From Syntrophomonadaceae bacterium (GTDB taxonomy: Bacteria > Bacillota > Dethiobacteria > DTU022): DNA of 10,720 nucleotides. Below are positions 1 through 5,732 of this stretch, piece by piece. The DNA lies in contig SKWE01000073.1 of assembly GCA_007129055.1 (NCBI GenBank), positions 1-10,720 on the forward strand. Direction: 5' to 3'. The notes under the pieces were generated by a model. It was not told where the DNA came from, ran no database searches, and worked only from the letters and a program-made list of their open reading frames with translations. Numbering within the stretch: the stretch's first letter is position 1; every line of letters starts with the position of its first letter. The position numbers and the translations under genes are program-made.

Positions 1-43
1 AGAACTTGCTGAAACTGAAAGAAGAATGGCTGAGCTTGAATAA
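1..43 (+). CDS. 3' end of an upstream gene ending in a charged helix
   Basis: Only the last 13 codons and the TAA stop (41-43) are inside the window. The tail reads ELAETERRMAELE, an amphipathic, Glu/Arg-rich stretch typical of a coiled-coil end. The frame is open to the left edge, lies on the same strand, and stops 34 bases before the first ATPase gene, so co-transcription is likely. Small Gly/Pro-rich proteins with a C-terminal coil (DUF5320-type) are often found next to ferredoxin-MinD ATPases in anaerobes, and this tail would fit one. That identity is inference from context; 13 residues cannot prove a family. Confidence 0.5.
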   Translation, partial: ELAETERRMAELE

Positions 44-77
44 TGCCAAATACATGTGCGATGGGGCGAATTAGTTG

Positions 78-932
78 ATGAATATAGTAATAGCGAGCGG
101 CAAGGGCGGAACCGGAAAAACCACAGTAGCAGTCAACCTGGCTTTAGCCTTAAAGGATATGAAAATCCAGCTTCTTGACTGTGATGTGGAAGAACCGAAT
201 GCCCATCTCTTTCTGAAGCCTGAATTTGACTACAGGGTTGAAGTTGGCATTCCTGTTCCGTCAGTAGACCACTTTAAATGTACTTTTTGTGGCAAATGTG
301 CGGAAGTATGTATGTTCAATGCTCTTGCAGTATTCCAGGATCAGGTTATGGTTCTTAGTGAACTATGCCACGGTTGTGGGAGCTGCACCTATCTTTGTCC
401 CGAAAAAGCAATTACTGATATTGATCGCCCCATCGGGGTAATTGAAAGAGGAAATGTCAATGGCCTGGATTTTATTCATGGCTGCCTGAACCCAGGGGAG
501 GCTATGTCACCTCCCCTGATTAACGCTGTTAAAAAGATGATTAGCAAGGATTGTATAACAATAATTGATGCACCCCCCGGAACTTCTTGCCCGGTTGTAA
601 CCGCCGCAGCAGGTTGTGATTATTGTGTTCTGGTAACAGAACCAACGCCATTTGGATTAAGTGATCTTGATCTTGCCTCTAGAATGGTTTCTAAACTTGG
701 CATACCGGCAGGGGTGTTAATAAATCGTTCTGATATTGGTGATAACGGTGTTGAAGAATACTGTTCAAAAAAAAACCTGCCCGTACTCTATAAAATCCCG
801 TGGGATCTTGATCTGGCCCGCCTATACGCCAGGGGTGAAACGGCAGTATTAAATCTTCCGGGGTGGAAGGAACGGTTCCATGACATATATCTCCGTATTC
901 TATCAGCAAGAAAGGTGGCTTTGCAGCAATGA
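78..932 (+). CDS. MinD/Mrp-type P-loop ATPase with inserted 2x[4Fe-4S] ferredoxin domain (first copy)
   Basis: This is a soluble ATPase of the MinD/ParA (SIMIBI) superfamily. The deviant Walker A motif GKGGTGKTT lies at about residues 8-16, and a Walker B-like IIDAPPGT near 162-169. Between them sits a bacterial ferredoxin insert with two CxxCxxCxxxC motifs (about C68-C78 and C97-C107), which should hold two [4Fe-4S] clusters. The first motif lacks the usual Pro after its last Cys; the second has it. The length of about 284 aa is normal for the family. The start is ATG 78; an in-frame TTG directly before it (75) would add one residue. A weak purine-rich GGGGCG lies upstream. The stop overlaps the start of the next gene (ATGA), so the two are translationally coupled. 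In the family, such proteins occur as pairs beside NifX/NifB-like metal-cluster proteins, and the Desulfovibrio ORP complex contains similar ATPases. The exact reaction is unknown; electron transfer or iron-sulfur/heterometal cluster assembly is inferred. It is not NifH, which lacks this insert. Confidence 0.9.
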   Translation: MNIVIASGKGGTGKTTVAVNLALALKDMKIQLLDCDVEEPNAHLFLKPEFDYRVEVGIPVPSVDHFKCTFCGKCAEVCMFNALAVFQDQVMVLSELCHGCGSCTYLCPEKAITDIDRPIGVIERGNVNGLDFIHGCLNPGEAMSPPLINAVKKMISKDCITIIDAPPGTSCPVVTAAAGCDYCVLVTEPTPFGLSDLDLASRMVSKLGIPAGVLINRSDIGDNGVEEYCSKKNLPVLYKIPWDLDLARLYARGETAVLNLPGWKERFHDIYLRILSARKVALQQ

Positions 933-1786
933 AAAAGCTTACCCTTGTCAGCGGTAAAGGGGGTACCGGAAAAACTTCGCTAACTGCTTCTTTTGCCGCT
1001 CTTGCCTGTGAAGATACTGTTCTTGTTGATGGAGATGTGGACGCAGCAAATCTAAGCTTGCTAACAGGTTCTGATATGCTGGAACGTCATGATTTTAGCG
1101 CATCAAAGATGGCAAATATTGATCAGGAGAAATGCGAATCCTGTAATCTCTGCCGCGAACTATGCCGCTTTGAAGCTGTCTCGGAAGATTATACTGTTGA
1201 CAAAATAGCTTGTGAGGGGTGCGGGCTGTGTTATTATGCCTGCCCTCACCAGGCGGTAAGTATGAACGAAACAATTTCCGGACAATGGTTCATATCAAAG
1301 ACTCCTTACGGTACGTTGGTTCATGCCCGTTTAGGTGTAGCTGAAGAAAATTCAGGAAAACTCGTGACCATAATTCGCAATAAAGGTGAGGAGCTGGCCG
1401 GGGCAGGGGGAAAAGAATACCTGCTGATAGATGGGCCCCCGGGAATTGGCTGCCCTGTTATTGCCTCCCTGTCGGGTGCAGATAGGGCCCTGGTGGTTAC
1501 TGAACCTACAGTCTCGGGAATTCATGATCTGGGTAGGATTGTTTCTGTGTGCTGCCATTTCAGGGTTCCTGCAGCAGTTTGTATTAATCGTTACGATATT
1601 TCCGAAGAGCAAACGAGAGCAATTGAAAGCTATTGTAAAAAAGAAAATATCACGGTGTTGGGCAAAATACCCTTTGATCGGGCTTTTGTTGATGCCATGC
1701 TAAACAAAATACCCCTGGTCAAATATGATCACGGCCCGTTATCCAGCCTGGTGGAAGAAATATGGGAAAACTTTAAGTATTATTAA
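929..1786 (+). CDS. MinD/Mrp-type P-loop ATPase with inserted 2x[4Fe-4S] ferredoxin domain (second copy)
   Basis: This 285-aa paralogue of the preceding gene is built the same way. The Walker A motif GKGGTGKTS is at about residues 9-17, two CxxCxxCxxxC cluster motifs are at C69-C79 and C95-C105, and the Walker B-like LLIDGPPGIG is near 165-174. As in the first copy, the first cysteine motif is not followed by Pro (Arg instead), while the second is CP. The start ATG overlaps the previous stop by four bases (ATGA) and has a good ribosome binding site, AAGGTGG at 911-917. The two proteins differ clearly in sequence, so this is an old duplication and not a recent tandem repeat. They probably form a heterodimer or neighbouring subunits, since MinD-type ATPases dimerise on ATP binding. 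The substrate and partner are not known from the sequence. Confidence 0.9.
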   Translation: MKKLTLVSGKGGTGKTSLTASFAALACEDTVLVDGDVDAANLSLLTGSDMLERHDFSASKMANIDQEKCESCNLCRELCRFEAVSEDYTVDKIACEGCGLCYYACPHQAVSMNETISGQWFISKTPYGTLVHARLGVAEENSGKLVTIIRNKGEELAGAGGKEYLLIDGPPGIGCPVIASLSGADRALVVTEPTVSGIHDLGRIVSVCCHFRVPAAVCINRYDISEEQTRAIESYCKKENITVLGKIPFDRAFVDAMLNKIPLVKYDHGPLSSLVEEIWENFKYY

Positions 1787-1792
1787 AATTGG

Positions 1793-1821
1793 TTGCAAGG
1801 TGATCGTGTTTTTGCTAAGAT
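1793..1821 (+). promoter_or_regulatory. Possible sigma-A promoter ahead of the UPF0251 gene
   Basis: TTGCAA (1793-1798) and TAAGAT (1816-1821) are spaced 17 bases apart, each matching four of six consensus positions. The gap of 75 bases between the second ATPase and the next start leaves room for a promoter, so UPF0251 may be transcribed separately as well as by read-through. The match is modest and could be chance. Confidence 0.3.
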
Positions 1822-1861
1822 AAATGTAAGCAATTTAATAAACTTAGAGGAGTTAAGTGCT

Positions 1862-2236
1862 ATGCCGCGTCCTTTTAAACCGCGCAGGGTAAGTGAAATG
1901 CCGCGCTATACATATTTTAAGCCGACAGGAATTCCTATGCCTTTGCTTGATGAGGTAGTTCTTACTGTAGATGAAGTGGAAGCGATCAGGTTAAAAGATC
2001 TTGAGGAACTCGAGCAGCATGATTGCGCTGCCCGCATGAATATAGCACAAAGTACGCTGCAGCGCATTTTAATATCGGCCCGTCAGAAAATAACCCTGGC
2101 AATTGTTGAAGGTAAAGCGCTTCGTATTCACGGTGGCACATATGCCATTGAAGGAGAGCAGGGTTGCCCCCGCTGTCGGCGGCGCAGAATGTATAACGGC
2201 GGCAAGACAGATGATGACTGTCCGGCATGTGAATAA
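1862..2236 (+). CDS. UPF0251 (DUF134) helix-turn-helix protein with C-terminal Cys4 tail
   Basis: The N-terminus MPRPFKPRRV and the motif LTVDEVEAIRLKDLEEL (about residues 34-50) are hallmarks of the UPF0251/DUF134 family. A sigma-factor-like helix-turn-helix follows (about 52-76, with MNIAQSTLQRIL as its core), which suggests DNA binding. The family tail GKALRIHGGTY is present near 84-94. The extra C-terminus has CPRC (C102, C105) and CPAC (C120, C123), a likely zinc ribbon or metal site. The start is ATG 1862, with ribosome binding site TTAGAGGAG at 1844-1852. An in-frame TTG at 1793 would give 23 extra residues, but it has no such site and adds nothing family-like. At 124 aa the length is normal. 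The family commonly sits beside ferredoxin-MinD ATPases and NifX-like proteins, so it may be the local regulator. No target is known. Confidence 0.85.
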   Translation: MPRPFKPRRVSEMPRYTYFKPTGIPMPLLDEVVLTVDEVEAIRLKDLEELEQHDCAARMNIAQSTLQRILISARQKITLAIVEGKALRIHGGTYAIEGEQGCPRCRRRRMYNGGKTDDDCPACE

Positions 2237-2287
2237 TTAAATATTATTTCAATTGAATAGCTCTTGCCAGTTTGCCCTTTAGGATAT

Positions 2288-2310
2288 AAGCTATAAATGT
2301 TTTACAGCTT
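2288..2310. repeat. Imperfect inverted repeat upstream of rarD
   Basis: AAGCTATAAA and TTTACAGCTT flank a three-base centre and pair at nine of ten positions. The repeat lies 20 bases before the rarD start and covers A/T-rich TATAAG/TATAAA hexamers that could serve as a -10 element. It has no U-run after it, so it is not a normal terminator. It could be an operator or a short 5'-UTR hairpin; the rest of the 94-base gap shows nothing clear. Confidence 0.3.
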
Positions 2311-2330
2311 ATTGACTGAGGGTTTTTAAT

Positions 2331-3260
2331 ATGCGAATTACCACAAAAAACATGGACAAAAACGCACTGGGAATCTGGTATGGTATTGCCGCGTATACTA
2401 TCTGGGGTGTTTTGCCGCTATACTGGAAACTGCTGCAGGTAATTCCCGCCTTAGAAATTCTTGCCCACAGGGTTTTCTGGTCTTTCGTTTTTATGGCCCT
2501 TGTGGTTATTGCAACCCATGGCCTAAAAAAACTGCTCATTGCAGCGGCAAACAAAAAAAAGTTGCTGTTAATGTTTTTCGCCGGAGCCTTAATCAGCGTT
2601 AACTGGCTGACATATATCTATGCGGTAAACAATGACTTTGTTATTGAGGCAAGCATGGGCTATTTTATTAACCCCCTGGTTGTAGTAGTTCTTGGTGTTA
2701 CAGTTCTTAAGGAAAGGCTAACCCGCTGGCAGCTTACGGCGCTTATTCTGGCTGGCCTTGGGGTTTTGCTGATAGCTGTGCAGTATGGCAGGGTGCCATG
2801 GATAGCTCTTTTCCTTGCTGCCAGTTTTGCTGCCTACGGTTTGATTAAGAAGATGGTCAAAATAGATTCCATAACCGGGCTCACCCTGGAAACTTTCATT
2901 GTAATGCCTCTTGCCCTGGTTTATATCTATAATCTTGAAGCATCTGGAATTGGGGCGTTAAATACTACGCCATTTTCTACGGGCCTTATCCTGGCCGGCA
3001 CTGGTGTTATTACAGCAATCCCGCTGTTGCTGTACGCCAGGGGCATAGAAAACACTACATTTTCAATGATGGGGTTTTTACAATATATAGCCCCTTCAAT
3101 CAATCTATTTTTGGGAGTCTTTATTTTCAGGGAGCATTTTACCATTTACCACTTCCTGAGTTTTTGCCTGATCTGGGCTGCCCTGGTAATTTTCACCCTT
3201 GCTAATCTTGGTGTTTTAAAGGAACCGGTTTTGTCATCCGGTAAACAAGTCTCAAATTAG
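2331..3260 (+). CDS. rarD: RarD-type EamA-family 10-TM permease
   Basis: This integral membrane protein belongs to the drug/metabolite transporter superfamily. The N-terminal region carries the RarD signature GVLPLYWKLLQ followed by ALEILAHRVFWS (about residues 26-51), and the chain consists of about ten hydrophobic segments in two EamA repeats. The length of 309 aa agrees with the family (about 300). RarD in E. coli is annotated as a chloramphenicol-sensitivity permease, but its natural substrate is not established. The start ATG 2331 has TGAGGG at 2317-2322, eight bases upstream; a later ATG at 2352 lacks a ribosome binding site. It stands alone between two functional clusters. Its stop codon TAG overlaps the -35 box of the riboswitch promoter, so it marks the border of the cobalamin operon. 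Confidence 0.88.
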   Translation: MRITTKNMDKNALGIWYGIAAYTIWGVLPLYWKLLQVIPALEILAHRVFWSFVFMALVVIATHGLKKLLIAAANKKKLLLMFFAGALISVNWLTYIYAVNNDFVIEASMGYFINPLVVVVLGVTVLKERLTRWQLTALILAGLGVLLIAVQYGRVPWIALFLAASFAAYGLIKKMVKIDSITGLTLETFIVMPLALVYIYNLEASGIGALNTTPFSTGLILAGTGVITAIPLLLYARGIENTTFSMMGFLQYIAPSINLFLGVFIFREHFTIYHFLSFCLIWAALVIFTLANLGVLKEPVLSSGKQVSN

Positions 3261-3286
3261 ACAACAGCGTAATAGAATGCTATAAT
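3258..3286 (+). promoter_or_regulatory. Sigma-A-type promoter for the cobalamin operon
   Basis: TAGACA (3258-3263) matches five of six bases of TTGACA. After 17 bases, TATAAT (3281-3286) is a perfect -10. Transcription should start near 3292-3294, about 18 bases before the riboswitch aptamer. The -35 box uses the stop codon of rarD. Confidence 0.75.
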
Positions 3287-3310
3287 ATCGGCGACTGTTG
3301 TATAAAGCTA

Positions 3311-3459
3311 TTCAGGTGTCATTTGACTGAAAAGGGAAGCCGGTTAAAGTCCGGCGCGGTCCCGCCACTGTAAGTGGGAGGCGCTCCCTAAAGGCCACTG
3401 GTTGTAATTGCCGGGAAGGCTGGGGGCGCAGTGAACACGAGCCAGGAGACCTGCCTGAA
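3311..3459 (+). promoter_or_regulatory. Cobalamin (adenosylcobalamin) riboswitch aptamer
   Basis: The conserved parts are in the right order. The closing helix P1 is TTCAGG (3311-3316) with CCTGAA (3454-3459). GGGAAGC begins at 3334. A perfect GCCGG/CCGGC stem is at 3339-3343 and 3351-3355. The core CGGTCCCGCCACTGTAA starts near 3357, GGCCACTGG is near 3393, and the B12 box AGCCAGGAGACCTGCC is at 3440-3455. Members of this class bind coenzyme B12 and reduce expression of uptake and synthesis genes. The genes downstream are exactly such genes. The terminator that follows points to control by transcription termination, since the btuF ribosome binding site lies about 150 bases past the aptamer. 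The switching mechanism is inference. Confidence 0.96.
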
Positions 3460-3460
3460 A

Positions 3461-3496
3461 GCTTACGCTTAACCCCTTCGGGTGAAAGGGTAAGGC
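3461..3496 (+). promoter_or_regulatory. Competing hairpin segment between aptamer and terminator
   Basis: Just after P1, two neighbouring GCTTA copies (3461-3465 and 3467-3471) can each pair with the single GGGTAAGGC segment (3488-3496), and ACCC/GGGT (3472-3475 with 3480-3483) can form a small hairpin on its own. Class I cobalamin riboswitches usually have a regulatory hairpin here whose loop touches the aptamer. This segment is the natural candidate, but I could not decide the fold by eye. Confidence 0.45.
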
Positions 3497-3503
3497 GGGG
3501 TGC

Positions 3504-3531
3504 AAAAACCACGTTTTACCGTGGTTTTTTG
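3504..3531 (+). terminator. Intrinsic terminator of the riboswitch
   Basis: AAAAACCACG (3504-3513) pairs fully with CGTGGTTTTT (3520-3529) around a six-base loop, and the T-run begins within the 3' arm and continues through 3530, then GTTGTTTT. It lies 45 bases past the aptamer and 93 bases before the btuF start, the expected place for a ligand-controlled terminator. No clear anti-terminator pairing with its 5' arm was found by eye. Confidence 0.8.
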
Positions 3532-3555
3532 TTGTTTTAATTCACTGTTTGAAAG

Positions 3556-3584
3556 ATATCCCGCAGGGGATATAAGTATTTTTT
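3556..3584 (+). terminator. Second terminator-like hairpin in the btuF leader
   Basis: ATATCCC (3556-3562) and GGGATAT (3567-3573) form a perfect seven-pair stem with a GCAG loop, followed by AAGTA and a run of six T (3579-3584). The T-run is displaced by five bases, so it may terminate weakly, or serve instead as an mRNA-stabilising or pausing hairpin. The remaining leader to 3610 shows nothing else clear. Confidence 0.4.
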
Positions 3585-3623
3585 GCAGGTTAGGTGAATT
3601 TTTAAGAAAAGAAGGAGAGAAAA

Positions 3624-4595
3624 ATGAAGAAAAGCTTGTTTGTTGTCATGGCAGTAATAGTATTTTGTTTTTTGCTAATCGGTTGTGAAAGCGGTGAAGA
3701 AATCGTTGAACCCGATGAAGCGCCTGAGGAAGAAGTTGTTGAAAACGACACTCCGGTAGAAATTGATGGGACTGTTGTTGTGACCGATCAAATGGGCCGT
3801 GAAGTGGTCATCACGGGAGTTCCGCAGAGAATTATATCGCTTTCGCCTAGCAACACAGAGGTTGCCTTTGCCTTAGATCTTGGAGATCGGATTGTAGGGG
3901 TAACAGAGTATTGTAACTATCCCCCGGAGGCAATGGAAAAAGATATAGTTGGAGGTTTTGCAACCCCCAGTATTGAAAAAATAGTGGAGCTGGAGCCCGA
4001 TTTGATTCTAGCTTCCACTCTCCATGAGGAAGAAGTGCCGCGCCTGGAAGAGCTTGGTATCGCTGTATTGGTTATTGAGTCTTCTAACCTGGTTGAGCTA
4101 TATACCAGTATGTCGCTGGTAGCAGAAGTAACCGGGGTTATTGCTAATGGTGAAGCGCTTATCGCATCCATGCAGGAACGTATCGCGGAAGTTGAATCGG
4201 TTGTAAACACTGTAGATCCTGAAGACCGGGTGAATGTATATTACGAAGTCTACTCAGATCCCCTGATGAGTGCCGGAAAAGGGGCTTTCATCAATGAAAT
4301 TATTTCCCTGGCCGGTGGGATAAATATTTTTGGCGACCTGGAAGAAAACTATCCCCAGGTTAGTGCCGAGTACGTGGCAGAAAGACAGCCTGATATTATC
4401 CTTTTCCCCGATTATCACGGAACAGCGGATTTTGTGGTTGAAGGTATGACTGATCGTCCTGGTTGGGAAAGTGTTCCTGCTGTTATAAACAGCAGGGTTT
4501 ATGCAATATCGGATGACGCTTTTGCCCGTCCGGGGCCGAGGGTTGTAGATGCTGTTGAAGAAGCGGCAAGGATTTTTTATCCCGACCTTTTCTAA
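3624..4595 (+). CDS. btuF: Corrinoid ABC transporter substrate-binding lipoprotein
   Basis: This is the surface receptor that captures corrinoid outside the membrane and hands it to BtuCD. Residues 1-21 form a lipoprotein signal: a Lys pair, a hydrophobic core and the lipobox LIGC with Cys21 as the lipid site. An acidic, Glu/Pro/Val-rich linker follows (about 22-48), then a class III (helical-backbone) periplasmic-binding fold from about 52 to the end. The motif RIISLSPSNTEVAFALDLG (about 69-87) is typical of BtuF; E79 is the kind of acidic residue that contacts arginines of the permease. The length of 323 aa is normal once the signal and linker are counted. The start ATG 3624 has AAGGAG at 3612-3617. 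It is the first gene after the cobalamin riboswitch, which supports corrinoid over haem or iron-siderophore as substrate. Confidence 0.93.
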   Translation: MKKSLFVVMAVIVFCFLLIGCESGEEIVEPDEAPEEEVVENDTPVEIDGTVVVTDQMGREVVITGVPQRIISLSPSNTEVAFALDLGDRIVGVTEYCNYPPEAMEKDIVGGFATPSIEKIVELEPDLILASTLHEEEVPRLEELGIAVLVIESSNLVELYTSMSLVAEVTGVIANGEALIASMQERIAEVESVVNTVDPEDRVNVYYEVYSDPLMSAGKGAFINEIISLAGGINIFGDLEENYPQVSAEYVAERQPDIILFPDYHGTADFVVEGMTDRPGWESVPAVINSRVYAISDDAFARPGPRVVDAVEEAARIFYPDLF

Positions 4596-4654
4596 TTAAC
4601 AATGCCACTATTTAAATAGATTTGAGGTTGTTTAAAACGGTTAAACAGGTATTA

Positions 4655-5728
4655 ATGAATAATGGAATAAAAAGCAGAAGCGGCCTGGTCAAGCCCCTGT
4701 TTATGACCGGGCTCTTTGTGCTGCTTTTCTTTTCAATTCTGGCCGCTTTGATTTGGGGAGCGGTGTCTATTGGCTGGCGCTCCGTTTTTACTATTTTGCT
4801 GGACACTATACCTTTTTATGATTCACCGGTGGCAGAAGAGATAGCGCCGGTATATAGCGATATCCTTCTTAAAATAAGAGTGCCCCGGGTTTTACTGGCA
4901 GCCGCCGTGGGCAGCTCACTGGCCGTGGCAGGCGCGGTTTTCCAGGGACTTTTCCGTAATCCCATGGCCGATCCCTACGTGATTGGAATATCTTCCGGGG
5001 CCGCCCTGGGAGCCGTTTTTGCCATGCTTGGAGGCTTCAGCCTTACCCTTGGTGGCTTTGGGGCTGTTCCGCTGTTTGCTTTTGGCGGTGGGATAGCTAC
5101 CATGATGCTGGTTTACAGCATGGCCCGGGTTGGAAGGACTGTTCCGGTTATGACTTTGCTGCTGGCCGGTATAGCAGTCAGCGCTTTTCTGTCAGCAATC
5201 GTATCTCTGTTAACCTATTTTGCCGGGGAGAAACTGCACATGGTTGTCTTCTGGATGATGGGTGGCCTGGGCGGCGCAACGTGGCACCAGGTTCAGGTAA
5301 TGGTCCCTTATGCCCTGGTTGGTTATATCTGTGTTTCGTTTTTCTCCCGGGAGCTTAACGCCATGCTGCTCGGCGAGGAGACAGCCAGCAATCTTGGGGT
5401 CAACACTGAGAGGGTAAAAAAGATTTTATTGGTAGGCGCTTCTCTATTGGTGGCAGCGGCTGTTTCAACCAGCGGTATAATCGGCTTTGTAGGGCTTGTA
5501 GTGCCACACTTTATCCGTCTTATAGCCGGACCAGACCACCGTTTTTTAATCCCGGCGTCAGCCCTGTTGGGTGGAACGCTCCTGATTGCAACGGACACCC
5601 TGGCCAGGTTAATTATCGCGCCCTCTGAACTGCCCGTGGGGATTATCACAGCCCTTATCGGGGCGCCAATGTTTATTTATTTATTGAAGAAACGTAAGAA
5701 ACTGCGTTATTTTGGCGGGGGAGGTTAA
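4655..5728 (+). CDS. btuC: Corrinoid ABC transporter permease (FecCD family)
   Basis: This membrane subunit forms the translocation path of BtuC2D2. It has about ten hydrophobic segments and the FecCD signatures GLFRNPMADPYVIGISSGAA (about residues 98-117) and a GLVVPHFIRLIAGPDHR segment (about 280-296), which lies in the cytoplasmic coupling region that meets the ATPase. Start choice is uncertain. ATG 4655 has a short CAGGT site upstream and gives 357 aa. An in-frame TTG at 4622 would give 368 aa but has no ribosome binding site. Both keep all membrane segments, and the family norm is about 330-350 aa. The gene follows btuF after a 59-base gap in which I see no terminator. Substrate assignment rests on the riboswitch and the cob genes downstream, because FecCD permeases for iron and for B12 are alike in sequence. 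Confidence 0.9.
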   Translation: MNNGIKSRSGLVKPLFMTGLFVLLFFSILAALIWGAVSIGWRSVFTILLDTIPFYDSPVAEEIAPVYSDILLKIRVPRVLLAAAVGSSLAVAGAVFQGLFRNPMADPYVIGISSGAALGAVFAMLGGFSLTLGGFGAVPLFAFGGGIATMMLVYSMARVGRTVPVMTLLLAGIAVSAFLSAIVSLLTYFAGEKLHMVVFWMMGGLGGATWHQVQVMVPYALVGYICVSFFSRELNAMLLGEETASNLGVNTERVKKILLVGASLLVAAAVSTSGIIGFVGLVVPHFIRLIAGPDHRFLIPASALLGGTLLIATDTLARLIIAPSELPVGIITALIGAPMFIYLLKKRKKLRYFGGGG

Positions 5729-5732
5729 TCAG

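Noticed and set aside
75..1786. NifH-type nitrogenase reductase
   Set aside because: The P-loop is similar, but the inserted double ferredoxin motifs and the lack of NifH cluster-ligand context point to the Mrp/MinD-ferredoxin family.
1793..1861. Upstream TTG start that would lengthen the UPF0251 protein by 23 residues
   Set aside because: The extra residues are not family-like, and a strong ribosome binding site marks ATG 1862.
3312..3512. Open frame on the minus strand across the riboswitch
   Set aside because: It is fully explained by the conserved cobalamin riboswitch on the plus strand, resembles no protein family and has no convincing ribosome binding site.
3500..3688. Short plus-strand frame between the terminator and btuF
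   Set aside because: It crosses the terminator hairpin and runs into btuF in another frame. The real signals here are the ribosome binding site at 3612 and the btuF start.
4608..4619. Perfect 12-base palindrome CTATTTAAATAG between btuF and btuC
   Set aside because: It is A/T-rich, short and has no loop or T-run; it is easily chance, although it sits in the only sizeable gap between the transporter genes.
5323..5649. 108-codon minus-strand frame inside btuC
   Set aside because: It lies wholly within a well-supported membrane gene and is a by-product of that gene's codon pattern.
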